A stretch of DNA of 64,000 bases. Origin: Symsagittifera roscoffensis (taxonomy: Eukaryota > Xenacoelomorpha > Acoela > Convolutidae). The position numbers and the translations under genes are program-made. The stretch's first letter is position 1; each line of letters begins with the position of its first letter. The notes beneath the pieces are model-generated. The model worked only from the letters and a program-made list of their open reading frames with translations. It was not told the origin of the DNA and did no database searches. Of the stretch, positions 24,214-34,663 are shown one piece after another. The stretch is taken from positions 44,497,013 to 44,561,012 of the forward strand of contig NC_087068.1 in NCBI RefSeq assembly GCF_963678635.1, in the 5' to 3' direction.

Positions 24214-24506
24214 AACTATTCGGCTAACAGTAGCTCTGGAGACCCCAAGGTGCTTCGAAATAACTGATATGGAGTAACCGCGGCGTGACTTGGATGCGAT
24301 CAAAATTCGCAAATTTAATGGGGTGTAGTGTACATGACCCCCTGAAAATCGTTGTATGTATAACTTAGCGATGTTTCCTTAAGTTGCTAGCAGAATAGGT
24401 GACACTCGACTAAAAAAACGCGTTTTGGCATTTCAATTCTTTAAATAGCAGTCAACACCGTCCTTTCATGATCGCTGTTCATTTTGTCAGCTGTCTCAAT
24501 CTTTAT

Positions 24507-24764
24507 AATGTCCCACGTTTCGCCCCACACACATTTCGCCCCTCTTAATTCTAATGGCACATTTCGCCCCTCATAAATTACTGGCACATTTCGCCCCTAA
24601 AATGTACATTAAGAAGCGGCGTTAATTAACTGTGTAATAAGTAAGGGGCGAAACGTGCGAGGACGAAATGTGTGAAATCATTACGCGAGAAATATGTGAG
24701 GGGCGAAATGTGCCCCTAGATTTAAGAGGGGCAAAACGTGTGAGGGGCGAAATGTGTGAATGCC
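24507..24764. mobile_element. Foldback-like element C (CACATTTCGCCCCT arms)
   Basis: Four direct units of CAC(A/G)TTTCGCCCC occupy 24511-24600. Five to six inverted units (GGGGCGAAATGTG and variants) occupy 24645-24757. The core between them is about 45 bp. A 10-bp direct repeat, CAATCTTTAT, flanks the whole at 24497-24506 and 24765-24774, consistent with a target duplication. No open frame is present. Confidence 0.8.
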
Positions 24765-24774
24765 CAATCTTTAT

Positions 24775-25827
24775 TTACATGACTGTAGTCTTCAGCATTT
24801 GTGAAAGTTAGAACTTATCTTTCCAATCGCGTTTGACTGCCAGTTTTTGCTTAAACTAGGAATGCGGCAATAGGAATCCAAAGTTGCACAGAATTTCAAT
24901 TTTCATGATTTTTCAAGCAAACATATTCTAGAACGTTATTGTTGAAAAAAACTATTTATAGTGGAAGGTTATGAAATGTCATGCGCCTTCCAGCCAAATA
25001 AGATTGACCTGAGTTTTTGCAAGTTTTGATGGCTAATTAAGAACTTGAAGAAACAATAAAACTCTCAGCATGAGCTTGAAATAACAAGGTCATTTTGGGG
25101 GCACGCCAACTTCATTTTGACGCTTCATTGAAAACGGTTCGAATTTACTTGAAAGTGAAAGCGAAAACAATTACGAGTGAAATCAAATGTCAAAAAACAT
25201 TTGCTTAAGACCCAAACATGTCGTTTGACTATTGAAGTTTCAGCGGAACAGGCTTTTGGTTTTTGAACAACGAGAACTGGAAAACTACAACGTTTTCCCT
25301 TTGAAGTCGGCTATAATGGTAGTGAAGGGCTTGTTAATGAGATCATTTCAAAACACAGGTGTGATATGTAGCAATAAATCAGGAATTGATTTATAGGCTT
25401 GTCTCAGTCAAAACAAAAACACAGGCTCAAAACATTTGCAGACAGCTTTTATGCACAAAGCCACTAGGTGCTGAAATTGCAGGATCAACCGTCGGTTCAA
25501 TTTTAATAATATCTATCTTGAGTCATAGTCTAAAGAGCACTTCAATGCCAAAAACTTTCATAATGATAATTTTGTGGGCGCGCATTTCTATGAATTGCAA
25601 ATTCTTTTTACTTCAAAAATAAAACATTCTTAGGGGGGAGGGGGAAGGGGGCTCCTTGGAAGGGGTCATTGGTGCAAAAGATAACACTGTCGGTCCAAAC
25701 TGCATTCTTCCAGACTAAGAAAACTTGAAAGAGTTTATAATTCAATAGCGGTTCTCATTTTTTAAATCTAAAACTGCTGAATTTAGGTTCAAAGGGCGGT
25801 AGTAAAATGTAGGATGTTGCCTTGTTG
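24775..25827. other. Non-coding stretch
   Basis: A G-rich tract lies at 25633-25665. The short open frame at 25386-25622 shows no recognisable domain. Confidence 0.45.
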
Positions 25828-26990
25828 GACCTTTAATTGGGGTAAGGATGGATTAGTTTATCCCGCACTGAAGTTCCATGGGTGATATTCAAGAAAACTG
25901 AGTTTTATTATCTTGTTTCACAGAAACCTTTAAATGATTGTAGCGCATGGATTAATACTCGATTATAGTTTTAACAAACCAAAAACTTTAAAAAATGAAT
26001 ATAATGGAATTGTTTATGAATATATTATCCGTTATTATCAATTTGTTTTCGTGAATCTCCAGTGAAGGATTAACTCGATAAGAATTACATGAAAAAATTT
26101 TCAAGAAAATGACAAAAAATCTAAAATACTACTTTTTTCAGATTTAGAAATTTTGCTGCTTCTTTTAGTAATTTTTTAGCAGTAAACTATATATCCATAG
26201 AGAACTTTTTCAAGCTGGTTGATTTGAATAATAGGAAATTGTTGCTATAAAAATGCTGAAACAGTTTTTTGATCTTAAGCACAACCAGCACTCGATTATA
26301 TTGTCATTCTATTTATAGTCAGTATCTAAAAAATTACGAAAATAATTGATTATAATCCATCAAAAATGGATTATAATGCACTATTTTTTTTATCAATATA
26401 ATCCATTATAATCGATTATAATCCTTTAAAAATGGATTTTATTTCTTATATTTTTTATGCCAATATAATCCCTTATAATCGGTTATAATCAAAAACAATG
26501 GACTTTTTCGAGAGGTGAGTCATGAAATCTGCAAATTTTTCTCAAAGTTATCGCATTTCCTGTTTAGTGCAGTTGCTACGTATTAGGTTTCATAAAATTT
26601 TAAATTTCACTTTTCAATTTTTATAATAATTTTTGTCTTATATACCCCGTTTACCCCCTCCCCTGTTACCCCTCCCCCCTCCCCTCCCCCCAATTTAACC
26701 CTCCCCAATTTACCCCCCCATCTTAGTTTAAACCCCCCCCCCCCCATTTACTGAACGTCGGGTCGGGAGGGGGAGGGGTAAAAATGTGGGGGGAGGGTGA
26801 CCTGAACAACTGAGTATACTCCCTCCCCCGTCCTCGTTCAAAATGGTAAACAAACTAGGGGTGGGGGGGGGGGGGTAATGGGTAAACTTTAAACTTGAGG
26901 AGATAAACTTTAGTAAACATGGGGGTGGGCGTAGGAATAAACGTAGGGGAGTGGGGGGAGGGGTTTGGCCAAATGCGGATGGGGGGCAAA

Positions 26991-27035
<45 letters not shown>

Positions 27036-27410
27036 GGGGGGGGGGGGGGTTAATTCGAGTAGGTTTAGATTGCGAGTAGACCGTGAGTAACGCAGAAATG
27101 TTGCAAGTTTTGCAAATGATTTTGCAAAAAAATGTATAGATTATAATCCGTTATAATCTTTTATAATGGATTTTAAATGGTTTATAAACCATTATAAAGG
27201 ATTTTAAATAGAGTATAATCCATTATAATGGATTTTAATGGATTGTTTTTTACAAAAATAATCGATTAAAAAGACAATATAATCGATTTCGTGGTCTAAA
27301 TTTGCAACAATAATGAATTATAATCACAAGATTTTAGACAACAATTTTCCATAATAATCGATTGTTATCCATGGAACTCCGGTGCGGGAAAACTCTAACT
27401 CCAATTGTCC
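25828..27410. mobile_element. Large foldback-like element D with AT arms and a G/C-tract core
   Basis: The outer inverted repeats are TCCCGCACTGAAGTTCCATGG (25861-25881, first 20: TCCCGCACTGAAGTTCCATG) and its inverse at 27369-27389 with two mismatches. Similarity reaches 'AATTGGRGT' further out. Inside, both arms are arrays of ATTATAATC(G/C)-type units (26300-26510 and 27130-27365). The centre (26641-27048) is a C-tract half followed by a G-tract half, with TTACCCCCTCCC on one side and GGGAGGGGTAAA on the other, ending in a (GT)n run. No coding capacity or clear target duplication was found. Confidence 0.65.
26993..27048 (+). repeat. (GT)n(G)n microsatellite
   Basis: Interrupted GT dinucleotide run followed by a G run, inside element D. 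G-quadruplex formation is plausible from the G runs here and at 26760-26960. Confidence 0.95.
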
Positions 27411-28436
27411 TAAGTGATTTGCATCAAATTGATTTCACTTGTCATTTGACATTTAAAAACGCCAGTGTTTTGCTTGTTGTCTGTTCAGCTCAAATACAGT
27501 TGCGACCGTAACCCCCTAGCTTCCTCATGGATTTGGCCCTTGCAACACTGAAAAGGTCTCTTTAGCACTATTTCAAGACATTTTTTGGTCAGCAAACCAA
27601 AAAATATCTGAAAGCAGCACTAACGCTTAAACACGATAAACATTCAGGGAAAACGTAGGCTTAGAAAATCAAAATAAATCCTCACCAAACGAAAGATTGA
27701 GTCAGTTTTTGCTTAATTTGTTGAAAAGTGTGCCTTTAAAAGTTTTAGCAAAACTGGGCATTCAGAGTGCATTGGGTAAGCTAGAAAAAAAAACTTTTCT
27801 GACTTAGTTTGGCCAGCCTAATGCAAAGGCCGACAAAATTATAGGAATCGGTCAATTTTGTAATAAAATTCTAAAAAGACAATTCGAAATCATAATTTTT
27901 TTGCTTATCATCTTATAGCATCTGTTCTTTTTATGTGCATTTTAAATTTTTCCAGTTAAAAAGACATGGCTATAATTACAAAATTGATTGCAAAGGTAAA
28001 GGTATTCAGCAGTAGAAGTCAGAAAAAAGTGAAGTTATTCTATATTTTGGTTGTAAATTGATTGGAGTTGATATAATTACTCCTAATTTTTAATGCAGAT
28101 TGACAGGAAATGTTATAAGATAAGTTTAGAAAGTATATCTGAACAGAAACGGTAAGATGAAGTTGACATTCACAAATTGGTAACCCAAGTTATATCTAGG
28201 TTAACATCCGCGTCGAGTTGATATGGTCTTGGTACAATTAACATTTATTTTTAATGGGCATGAAAAACAAATAGTATAATTCATCCATGTGCCTGATAAC
28301 TTCTCGGAAATAGTTAGAACAATAGCGTTCAAGCGTTCTTTTAATTAGCGTTCTGAAACAGCTAAAGAACTCTTTCATATTGAACTAATTGATAGTGCTA
28401 GCATTTGACAAAAACCTTGTCCAGCGGCCTTGATAT
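27411..28436. other. Non-coding stretch
   Basis: Nothing was recognised except a short inverted pair, GATAGTGC (28391-28398) with GCACTATC (28781-28788). It brackets foldback element E and may belong to an older palindrome that was the target. Confidence 0.4.
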
Positions 28437-28446
28437 GTCTCAAGCG

Positions 28447-28769
28447 CGTCCAGACAATTCAGCCGATTTGAAATTCAGAAAATTCAGCCGAAATTATGCA
28501 GACAATTCAGCCAAAGACAATTCAGCCAATAATAGTGACCACCGCAGTCGCGCCAACGTGCGAGCTTGCCAACAGAGGGTAGAACTCTTACGAAATTTAG
28601 AGCCGGTGACCTTAAACTGAGAAATAACTCCAATTACCATTTTTTTCCCTAATCTAGCGTTTTGTAAAACTGGCTGAATTGTCTCAGGCTTAATTGTCTT
28701 CAGATTTCTGGCTGAATTGTCTGAATTTCAAATTGGCTGAATTGTCTTTGGCCGAATTGTCTGTGCGCC
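28447..28769. mobile_element. Foldback-like element E (GACAATTCAGCC arms)
   Basis: Four to five units of GACAATTCAGCC lie at 28452-28528, and about five inverted units (GGCTGAATTGTC and variants) at 28671-28765. Flanking direct repeats GTCTCAAGCG at 28437-28446 and 28770-28779 are a 9-10 bp target duplication. The core (about 28531-28610) shares 'CGCAGTCGCG', 'CCAACAGAGGGTAGAACT' and 'TTAGAGCC' with foldback-like element B. An open frame that spans the left arm is a by-product of the repeats. Confidence 0.85.
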
Positions 28770-28788
28770 GTCTCAAGCGTGCACTATC

Positions 28789-29826
28789 AATTCAGTGCAA
28801 CTTAAATGAGTGCTCTAACTATTACTTGGGCTACTTTTTTGTTTTTCGCTGTTTTCATTGAGCACGTTTCTTGACAAGAGGCCGGGATAAGTGCGCCAAA
28901 ATCTTAAAATAAAATATAAAATAAAATAGTGTGATCTAACATGTGACAGTTTTTATTCCGACCTTTTTAAAAACGTGGAGAAACTCTGTATTCGGGTGTT
29001 TTATTTTTTAAATTTTTTGCCACTCAAAATCAAGTTCTAAAAACAATATCATGAAATTGGATTAAATTATACATCATATTAAAATTTTCCAGTTGTGATT
29101 GGAACAGCATAAAAATTTTTGAAACTTTTTTCTTAGTGTCCAGGAAAAACCGGTTGGAAATTTTCGAGTTTGGTATAATTTTGAGCAATTAAAGCCAACA
29201 AGCAGGCGTATAATAGAAGAATAAACCATGAAAATTTAGTAAGTTTTTTTCAATTTTTTTTCTACCGCCATTTTTTAAATCAAAAAAACTTAACAGCAAA
29301 CAATAACCGCAAAAAAAAATTTCTATTTATTTTTAAGCAAATTCGTCAGTCGCTTTTTTTACAACATAAGAGCCAAAATGTTTTGCTTGATTTTCTGAAT
29401 CAAATGTACAATTCGCGTTTAAATTATGATTTCAAAACTCACAAATTGGGTGACAGACATTTGGTAATGATGTTGAATAATTATACTCTGATAGTCACCT
29501 AACCTAACGTTTTAATCACTTTTTGGAAAGTTAAACTATAGTTTGAAATAAATTTTGCGGCAAGTTTTCACGAAGTAAATTTTTACAGCTAGTTTTAACC
29601 CACAACTGAAACTGTTTGAATGAGTGGAAATCGTACTCAACTAATATTTTCAGCCGTTGAAAGCATACTCCGATAGAAAATTTTGGATTTTTTGGGTTGA
29701 AAGTTGTGGGTTGAAATTTGACAACAGTGCATTTTGATATAACATTCTTGACAACAGTGCATTCTTATGTAATAGTTTACATAATCTACACACTCTTAGT
29801 TCAAACCAACCGCAAAATAAGCTGTT
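28789..29826. other. Non-coding stretch
   Basis: A short direct repeat, TTGACAACAGTGCATT, occurs at about 29718 and 29748. No gene was recognised. Confidence 0.45.
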
Positions 29827-30212
29827 TGAGCTATCGCGCAGTAATCATGTGGTCAACCGACAACCAATCAATTCAAAATCATTTGTCAAACCTCAGCTGA
29901 AAAGGCAAACTCAAAAGCACTGAATCAAGAGTAGATCACTAAGATAAGGCCCAATCAACGAGTTGGATTTTTTCATCTTCCTTATTTTTGAACAAGATCA
30001 GAAGACAAAGCTTGATATGGTACAATGTACTATCGTTAGTTGTGCGTGAAAGGGCATTTCGTCGTCTACGTCTCGCTATCGATTCAAAAAGGGTCAATTT
30101 AAAACTCAAACCCTTATAACGAGCTGTTTTATGGCGTGGTCAAGACATGGCGTGAAACGGTAGCATTTTTCCTCCTTTGGCAGATCAGGGAGGGATCTAA
30201 GATTTTCTCGAG
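29827..30212 (+). repeat. 385-bp duplicated segment, copy 1
   Basis: Nearly identical to 33627-34013 (a handful of differences by eye). It ends at 'GGGATCTAAGATTTTCTCGAG', the terminus of a D430 repeat, in both places; beyond that the two D430 copies differ clearly. The duplicated segment itself has no recognisable coding content. Confidence 0.9.
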
Positions 30213-30556
30213 AAAGAAGGCCATCCAAATTGTTTTTTCAAGCTCTGCCAAATCACCTTAAAGAAATTTTTGGTCAAGTTTTCTGCGCCGCTGGAAAATT
30301 TTTGAAAAACAGGCCAAAAGAACGTTTTCAGGCACTTTTTTGAAAATGTTGGCCCAAAAAATCGCGTTGTTTCCGCGCTCCTCATTGATTTCAGAAAAAT
30401 TTGGCGCCTTAGGTGCCTTTTATAAAATTTAGGGTCAGTTAGCCAAGTTTTTTGGATACCTCAAAAGAGAACAAAGGGGTTACCCTTTAGGTCGGCCGGG
30501 TGTCGAATCCCTGAGGGAGGAGGCACCCCGCTCCCCGCCAAATCATCCGCCCCTGG
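30190..30556 (-). repeat. D430 dispersed repeat
   Basis: Reverse copy with 'GGGATCTAAGATTTTCTC', 'TTTTCTGCGCCGCTGG', 'GGCACTTTTTTGAAAATG', a decayed core, 'GGTCGGCCGGGTGTCGAATC' and a C-rich end at 'CATCCGCCCCTGG'. Confidence 0.8.
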
Positions 30557-31051
30557 TTGGCAGTACGATATCAATGGGCATGATTTATATCACAGTGTGT
30601 CACATTTTCAAACAACCTTCATTGTCCTTTTTTTGATCGAAGATTAAAGGGGTCGGCTCGACTATGGGCAGTCACTTATAACCAAAATAACCACTCTTGA
30701 TGCAAGCTACCAAAGAATCAGTTGTTTCAGCTATCGCGAAGTAATCACATATAAAGTTCACTGAAACACTACTTTTGTTTGCAGTAATTGGATGTCGGCA
30801 ATTGATGTGAAAAAAAAACAACCACAATCAATAGTGCCTCCTTGGAATCGGTGCTTATGTCAATAACAAAAAGGATCTGAAATTTTTGTTTCTTACTACT
30901 TTCTTTTCGCTTCTTTTTTTTGGAGTGAACTGTCTTTCTCTTAGCACATTTAAGAAATGATTCATAAAACTTCCCTATTTAATCTCGATTTCTAATGAAA
31001 AAAGTTTTTGTTAATTAGTTTTAAAAAGATTGAGCGTTTAAAAGGTCTTAC

Positions 31052-31671
31052 ATGTTGAATTGTTGGGTGGTGATGTCTGAGTAGCAGAAGTTATGGTAGC
31101 AGGTACCTTCCTGGGAGGGCACTGAAATCACAAAACTCTTCAGGAAGTCGAACACTCCGAACCCACAGCACACCATCCAAGTCAACCCCATCAACCCCAG
31201 TGCGTACGAGCGGGGAATTTTAGCCCGAAAGGGTCTCAAAACCCCCACAAGTCTGTCAACCGCTATCACCACATTGGTGTAACTGGCCACAGCTGGCACT
31301 ATTTTGTTCAGCGATTTGGCCAGTTGACAGGGCAAATCGGGTAAGAAATCAAAAGACAGGATCCATTTTTTATCGAAAATCAAAACTGAAGCCATAGGTG
31401 GCATTCCTACAGTAGCTTGCACTATGTCGCAAAGTGCTAAATTAATGATAAAAATGTTGCAGTAAACTTTGCGCATTTCTCGGTCGGTTAAAATGGTTTT
31501 TATAACTACGAAATTGCCGACCACGGAAACTAAAACAATTAATAGAAAACCTAGAAATTGGCAGAATTTAAAAAAACCTAGAATTTCTGATATAAAGTCG
31601 GTACACATTGACAAAGAGTCGTTCCCAAATAAAAACTCCGTCATTTTCAAAATTTTTAATGAAATTAACAA
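31052..31671 (-). CDS. Class A (rhodopsin-like) GPCR, first coding exon, TM1-TM4 and ECL2
   Basis: The exon encodes about 206 residues. The start could be 31671 (MLISLKILK) or the internal methionine ten residues later (MTEFLFGND); neither is decided by the sequence. Visible are TM1 with the GN motif (VSVVGNFVVI), ICL1, TM2 with NLALCDIV, an ECL1 tryptophan, and the TM3 cysteine (PCQLAKSLNK). The helix end is AVDRL in place of DRY, TM4 has the conserved tryptophan (GLTWMV), and ECL2 has a cysteine (GTCYHNFC). The open frame ends in ECL2 at a good donor, AT|GTAAGA (intron from 31051), leaving a codon split after two bases. TM5-TM7 must be in later exons; 1565-1721 is the best TM5 candidate. 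The layout suggests a peptide-type receptor of the plasma membrane, but I cannot name the ligand. The DRL motif is a mild departure from consensus. Confidence 0.85.
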
Positions 31672-32629
31672 AGTGAGCTAAACAAAAATTTCGGTATATT
31701 GCATTACATATAATTTCAGTTATATGAATTTTTCCTAGCAATAAATATTATTAATTTGATCGAAAATAGCGTAAAGAAATTTAGATAACGGCTTTTTTCG
31801 AAGCCTAAATGAAGTATGCTATAGTAAACTGAGTTCTTTAAAGTATCAAACTAAGGAAACATTCAACACCAAAATAACGAAATTTTATACTGTAATGATG
31901 TTCAACTACGGAACAAATCATCTCGCCAAGAAGTGTTTTTTTTTAAATTTTCTAGCTAGTATGTGTACTATTAAGGTTCACGCAGACTTTTTCCGTTGAC
32001 TTCTGTTTTATTTTCTCTTATTTGCAATTGTTACCATTTAAACTGAATATTTCGTAGCAACCAATCAGAATCAAGCAATCTAGAGTAAATGAAATAAGGA
32101 GAGAAGAGTTTTAGAGACAGTCAAGGTATGGAGGTATGAAGTAAATGGTATATTTTGGGGAAAGAGTCTTGGTGCGGGCACTTTTCCAATTACTGGGACC
32201 ATTTATTAAATGCTGACTTAGTCTCTCATTTAATAACACTTATCCCAACTATCAATCGCTAAAATCAAGTCAGTTTTAATCAGAAAATTGTCCCAGCGGA
32301 AAAATGCAATTTCTTTACAGACAAAAATAGCAGTCAGAAATCAGATTGTCTCATAGGCTGGTTATTCAATTCTTCTTAGTTTTTCAATTTTTTGTAAAAA
32401 TAATTTCTCAAAGTGAACCTGTTAAGGTCAAATGTGGACTGAACTGATTGTTTCGGTTTTGCTGCCCATTCTACAAAAATTTTATTCCAACCTAAACCAA
32501 CCGAGCAAGGATTGGATTTTTTGTTTTTACCTTTTTTGTTCTCCCGCTTTTTTCATTTTTTGATTTTAACGGAATTTTTGAAGCACATTTTGCAATACCA
32601 CAAAATTAAATTTTCGTCTTTTCATGTCG
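31672..32629. other. Upstream flank of the GPCR exon
   Basis: AT-rich with no gene recognised. Promoter or 5' UTR exons of the receptor may lie here, but no convincing signal was seen. Confidence 0.4.
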
Positions 32630-32830
32630 CGCTCTCCTCCCTTCCCCCCCCCCCCCTTGAAATTAGTTTATATTGGCACTAAAAGCTCCTGAAATAAATT
32701 CAGAGTCGATCAGCCGACAATGAATGCCCTGAAATAGCACCAAAAGAGGGACCCTCTGAGTAGTCAGAATGGCCACTTTCCTAATGGGGACCCCTCCCAA
32801 AACCCACTGACCCAGGGTAAAACAAAGTTT
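32630..32830 (-). repeat. D430 partial
   Basis: Starts in a core with CGCTCTCCTCCC and a C run, then 'AAATTAGTTTATATTGGC', the 'AGCACCAAAAGAGGGACC' block and a C-rich end. Open frames over this and the flank (32663-33086, minus) show no domain. Confidence 0.6.
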
Positions 32831-33127
32831 GAGGAAGTCTATCCGTGCTAAAGCTTGAAAAAGCGGCATTTTCGGCGTAAATAAGCCTGATCGGTGAATG
32901 CGCTTTGAATGATCCGTAAAAAAGAGCCAAATTTTTGCGAATCTCATCTTTTTGAGGTTTCTTCCACGGATCAAATACTTCAATTCTGGCCATGTACAGA
33001 AACAAGTCTGAAAACCCACTTGTTTTGTACATCTTTCTCTTAAAAGAACCCGTAAATACAGAAAACGCACCATTCATTCGAAACAAGGGAAAATTGACAA
33101 AATATCTACATCGTACTAAGAGCCAAT

Positions 33128-33345
33128 GAAGGATTTTCTCGCGGTGGGAGATTTAGAAAAAAGCTTTTGTCAATTTTTGTAGGTCGACCGATTTGATTTT
33201 CTGAACTCTACCAAATTACTAAAATTACTATAAAGACTCTATTTCGACTAAATTTTCTGCATCATAAGCAAATCTTCTGCAGCGCGTTTTTCGGCATTAC
33301 CCCCCCCCCTCTCCTAATTCAAAATTAGTACATATTGGCTTACAT
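33128..33345 (-). repeat. D430 partial
   Basis: Contains the terminus 'AAGGATTTTCTCGCGG', 'TTTTTGTAGGTCGACCG', 'TTTTCTGAACTCTACC', 'CAGCGCGTTTTTCGGC', a C run and 'AAAATTAGTACATATTGGC'. The middle (glycine/lysine-like frame portion of other copies) is deleted. Confidence 0.65.
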
Positions 33346-33626
33346 ATTCTATATCAGCTAGTTCAAGTTTAGTGTCCAGCATAGATTCCGCTGGAGCCAC
33401 AAATTAATGCATGAGCAAAAAAACCATTGATTTTGCGAAATGATTTTTAAAAAAGAACATTTGCACCCCCGTTTTTTCGCTTGAGAAAAATGTATGGAGG
33501 TTTTTTTTAAAATTCATTTCAAAAACTATTCATATTTGGTGAATAAATTTACTTGCTTCTATCGTTAAGTCAAAAAGTTTTAGTCAAAGAAAGGAATTCG
33601 AATAGAAACAACATAAGAATAGGATG

Positions 33627-34013
33627 TTGAGCTATCACGCAGTAATCATGTGGTCAACCGACAACGAATCATTTCAAAATCATTTGTCAAATCTCAGCTG
33701 AAAAGGCAAACTCAAAAGCACTGAATCAAGAGTAGATCACTAAGATAAGGCCCAATCAACGAGTTGGATTTTTTCATCTTCCTTATTTTTGAACAAGATC
33801 AGAAGACAAAGCTTGATATGGTACAATGTACTATCGTTAGTTGTGCGTGAAAGGGCATTTCGTCGTCTACGTCTCGCTATCGATTCAAAAAGGGTCAATT
33901 TAAAACTCAAACCCTTACAACGAGCTGTTTTATGGCGTGGTCAAGACATGGCGTGAAACGGTAGCATTTTTCCTCCTTTGGCAGATCAGGGAGGGATCTA
34001 AGATTTTCTCGAG
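33627..34013 (+). repeat. 385-bp duplicated segment, copy 2
   Basis: Partner of 29827-30212, direct orientation, 3.8 kb apart, with the GPCR exon lying between the copies. It ends at the same D430 terminus. Confidence 0.9.
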
Positions 34014-34378
34014 GGGGGTGGGGATTTTCAAAGAAAACCCAAAAGTTTTGTCAACTAAATTGATTTTCCAAGCTCTCTAAAACCCCCATAAAGATTTTTT
34101 CGTCCAAATTTTCTACGCCACTGTCAAATTTTTGAAAAACAGGCCAAAAAGGGCGTTTTTAGCACTTTTTTGAAAACTATGACAGAAAAATTGCGCGCGC
34201 TCTTCAACTTATATTATATTGGCAACTTAGGTGCCTTTAGGAAAATTTTAGGGTCAGTCAAACAAAATTGAATATCCTAAATTATCACAAAGGTTGACCT
34301 TTTGGTTCAGGAGAGGGTCAAATATCCTAACAAAGTGGCGTCCGCCTCCATCCGCCCAACCCCCCAAATCCGCTATTG
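33995..34378 (-). repeat. D430 dispersed repeat
   Basis: Reverse copy from 'ATCTAAGATTTTCTCGAGG' to 'CCCAAATCCGCTATTG', with all middle blocks and a core reduced to TTGCGCGCGCTC. Confidence 0.8.
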
Positions 34379-34663
34379 ATTGTACTAAATCCAAAAATTA
34401 GTATATTTCATTGGACTTATTTATCTCTCACTTGAGGAAGTCATCAGATATTGCATGAAAACTGTATTTTTTCCTTCATTTTTGTCATAGTCCTAGCATG
34501 TTGATTTGCTTATCTTAGAGTTGTCGTTCTATTTTTAAATCTTCTGCTGTTTTTTAATAAATTATTCGTTTTGCCTCGTCGTTCTTTTTGTCTCTTGATT
34601 TTTGAATAAACACGCTCTGTTTTATAGAGTTTGATTAACCATTCATTCAAATAAAGTTAGCCC

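Larger units (their letters stand above)
22550..24335 (-). pseudogene. Tc1/mariner transposase relic, interrupted by two MITEs
   Basis: Reading the minus strand from high to low coordinates, three blocks are seen. At 24335-24214 is a helix-turn-helix of Tc1 type (SKSRRGYSISVISKHLGVSR, then ATVSRIV), which continues after the MITE as KRYKETQS at about 23773-23745. Near 23190 is TLTFWGCF, matching the conserved WGCF region between the first two catalytic aspartates. At 22815-22730 is IEWLLYRPDLKIIEIVCALM, which corresponds to the third catalytic region (normally PDLNPIENVW). Here the NPIEN segment has become KIIEI, but a glutamate remains. Frames are broken and the middle, including the second aspartate, was not found. 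Without the MITEs the relic is about 1.0 kb, near the length of a Tc1 transposase gene. Confidence 0.75.

Noticed and set aside
28405-28620. 71-codon ORF rich in DNSA/DNSAK repeats
   Set aside because: It is the translation of the GACAATTCAGCC arm array of foldback element E.
24507-28769. CRISPR-like arrays (CACATTTCGCCCCT and GACAATTCAGCC repeats)
   Set aside because: Units are very short, spacers are irregular, the copies are in inverted arms, and the genome is eukaryotic with introns.
32663-33086. Overlapping minus-strand ORFs of 136 and 101 codons
   Set aside because: No domain, partly D430-derived, and two frames open over the same DNA. No splice or start evidence.
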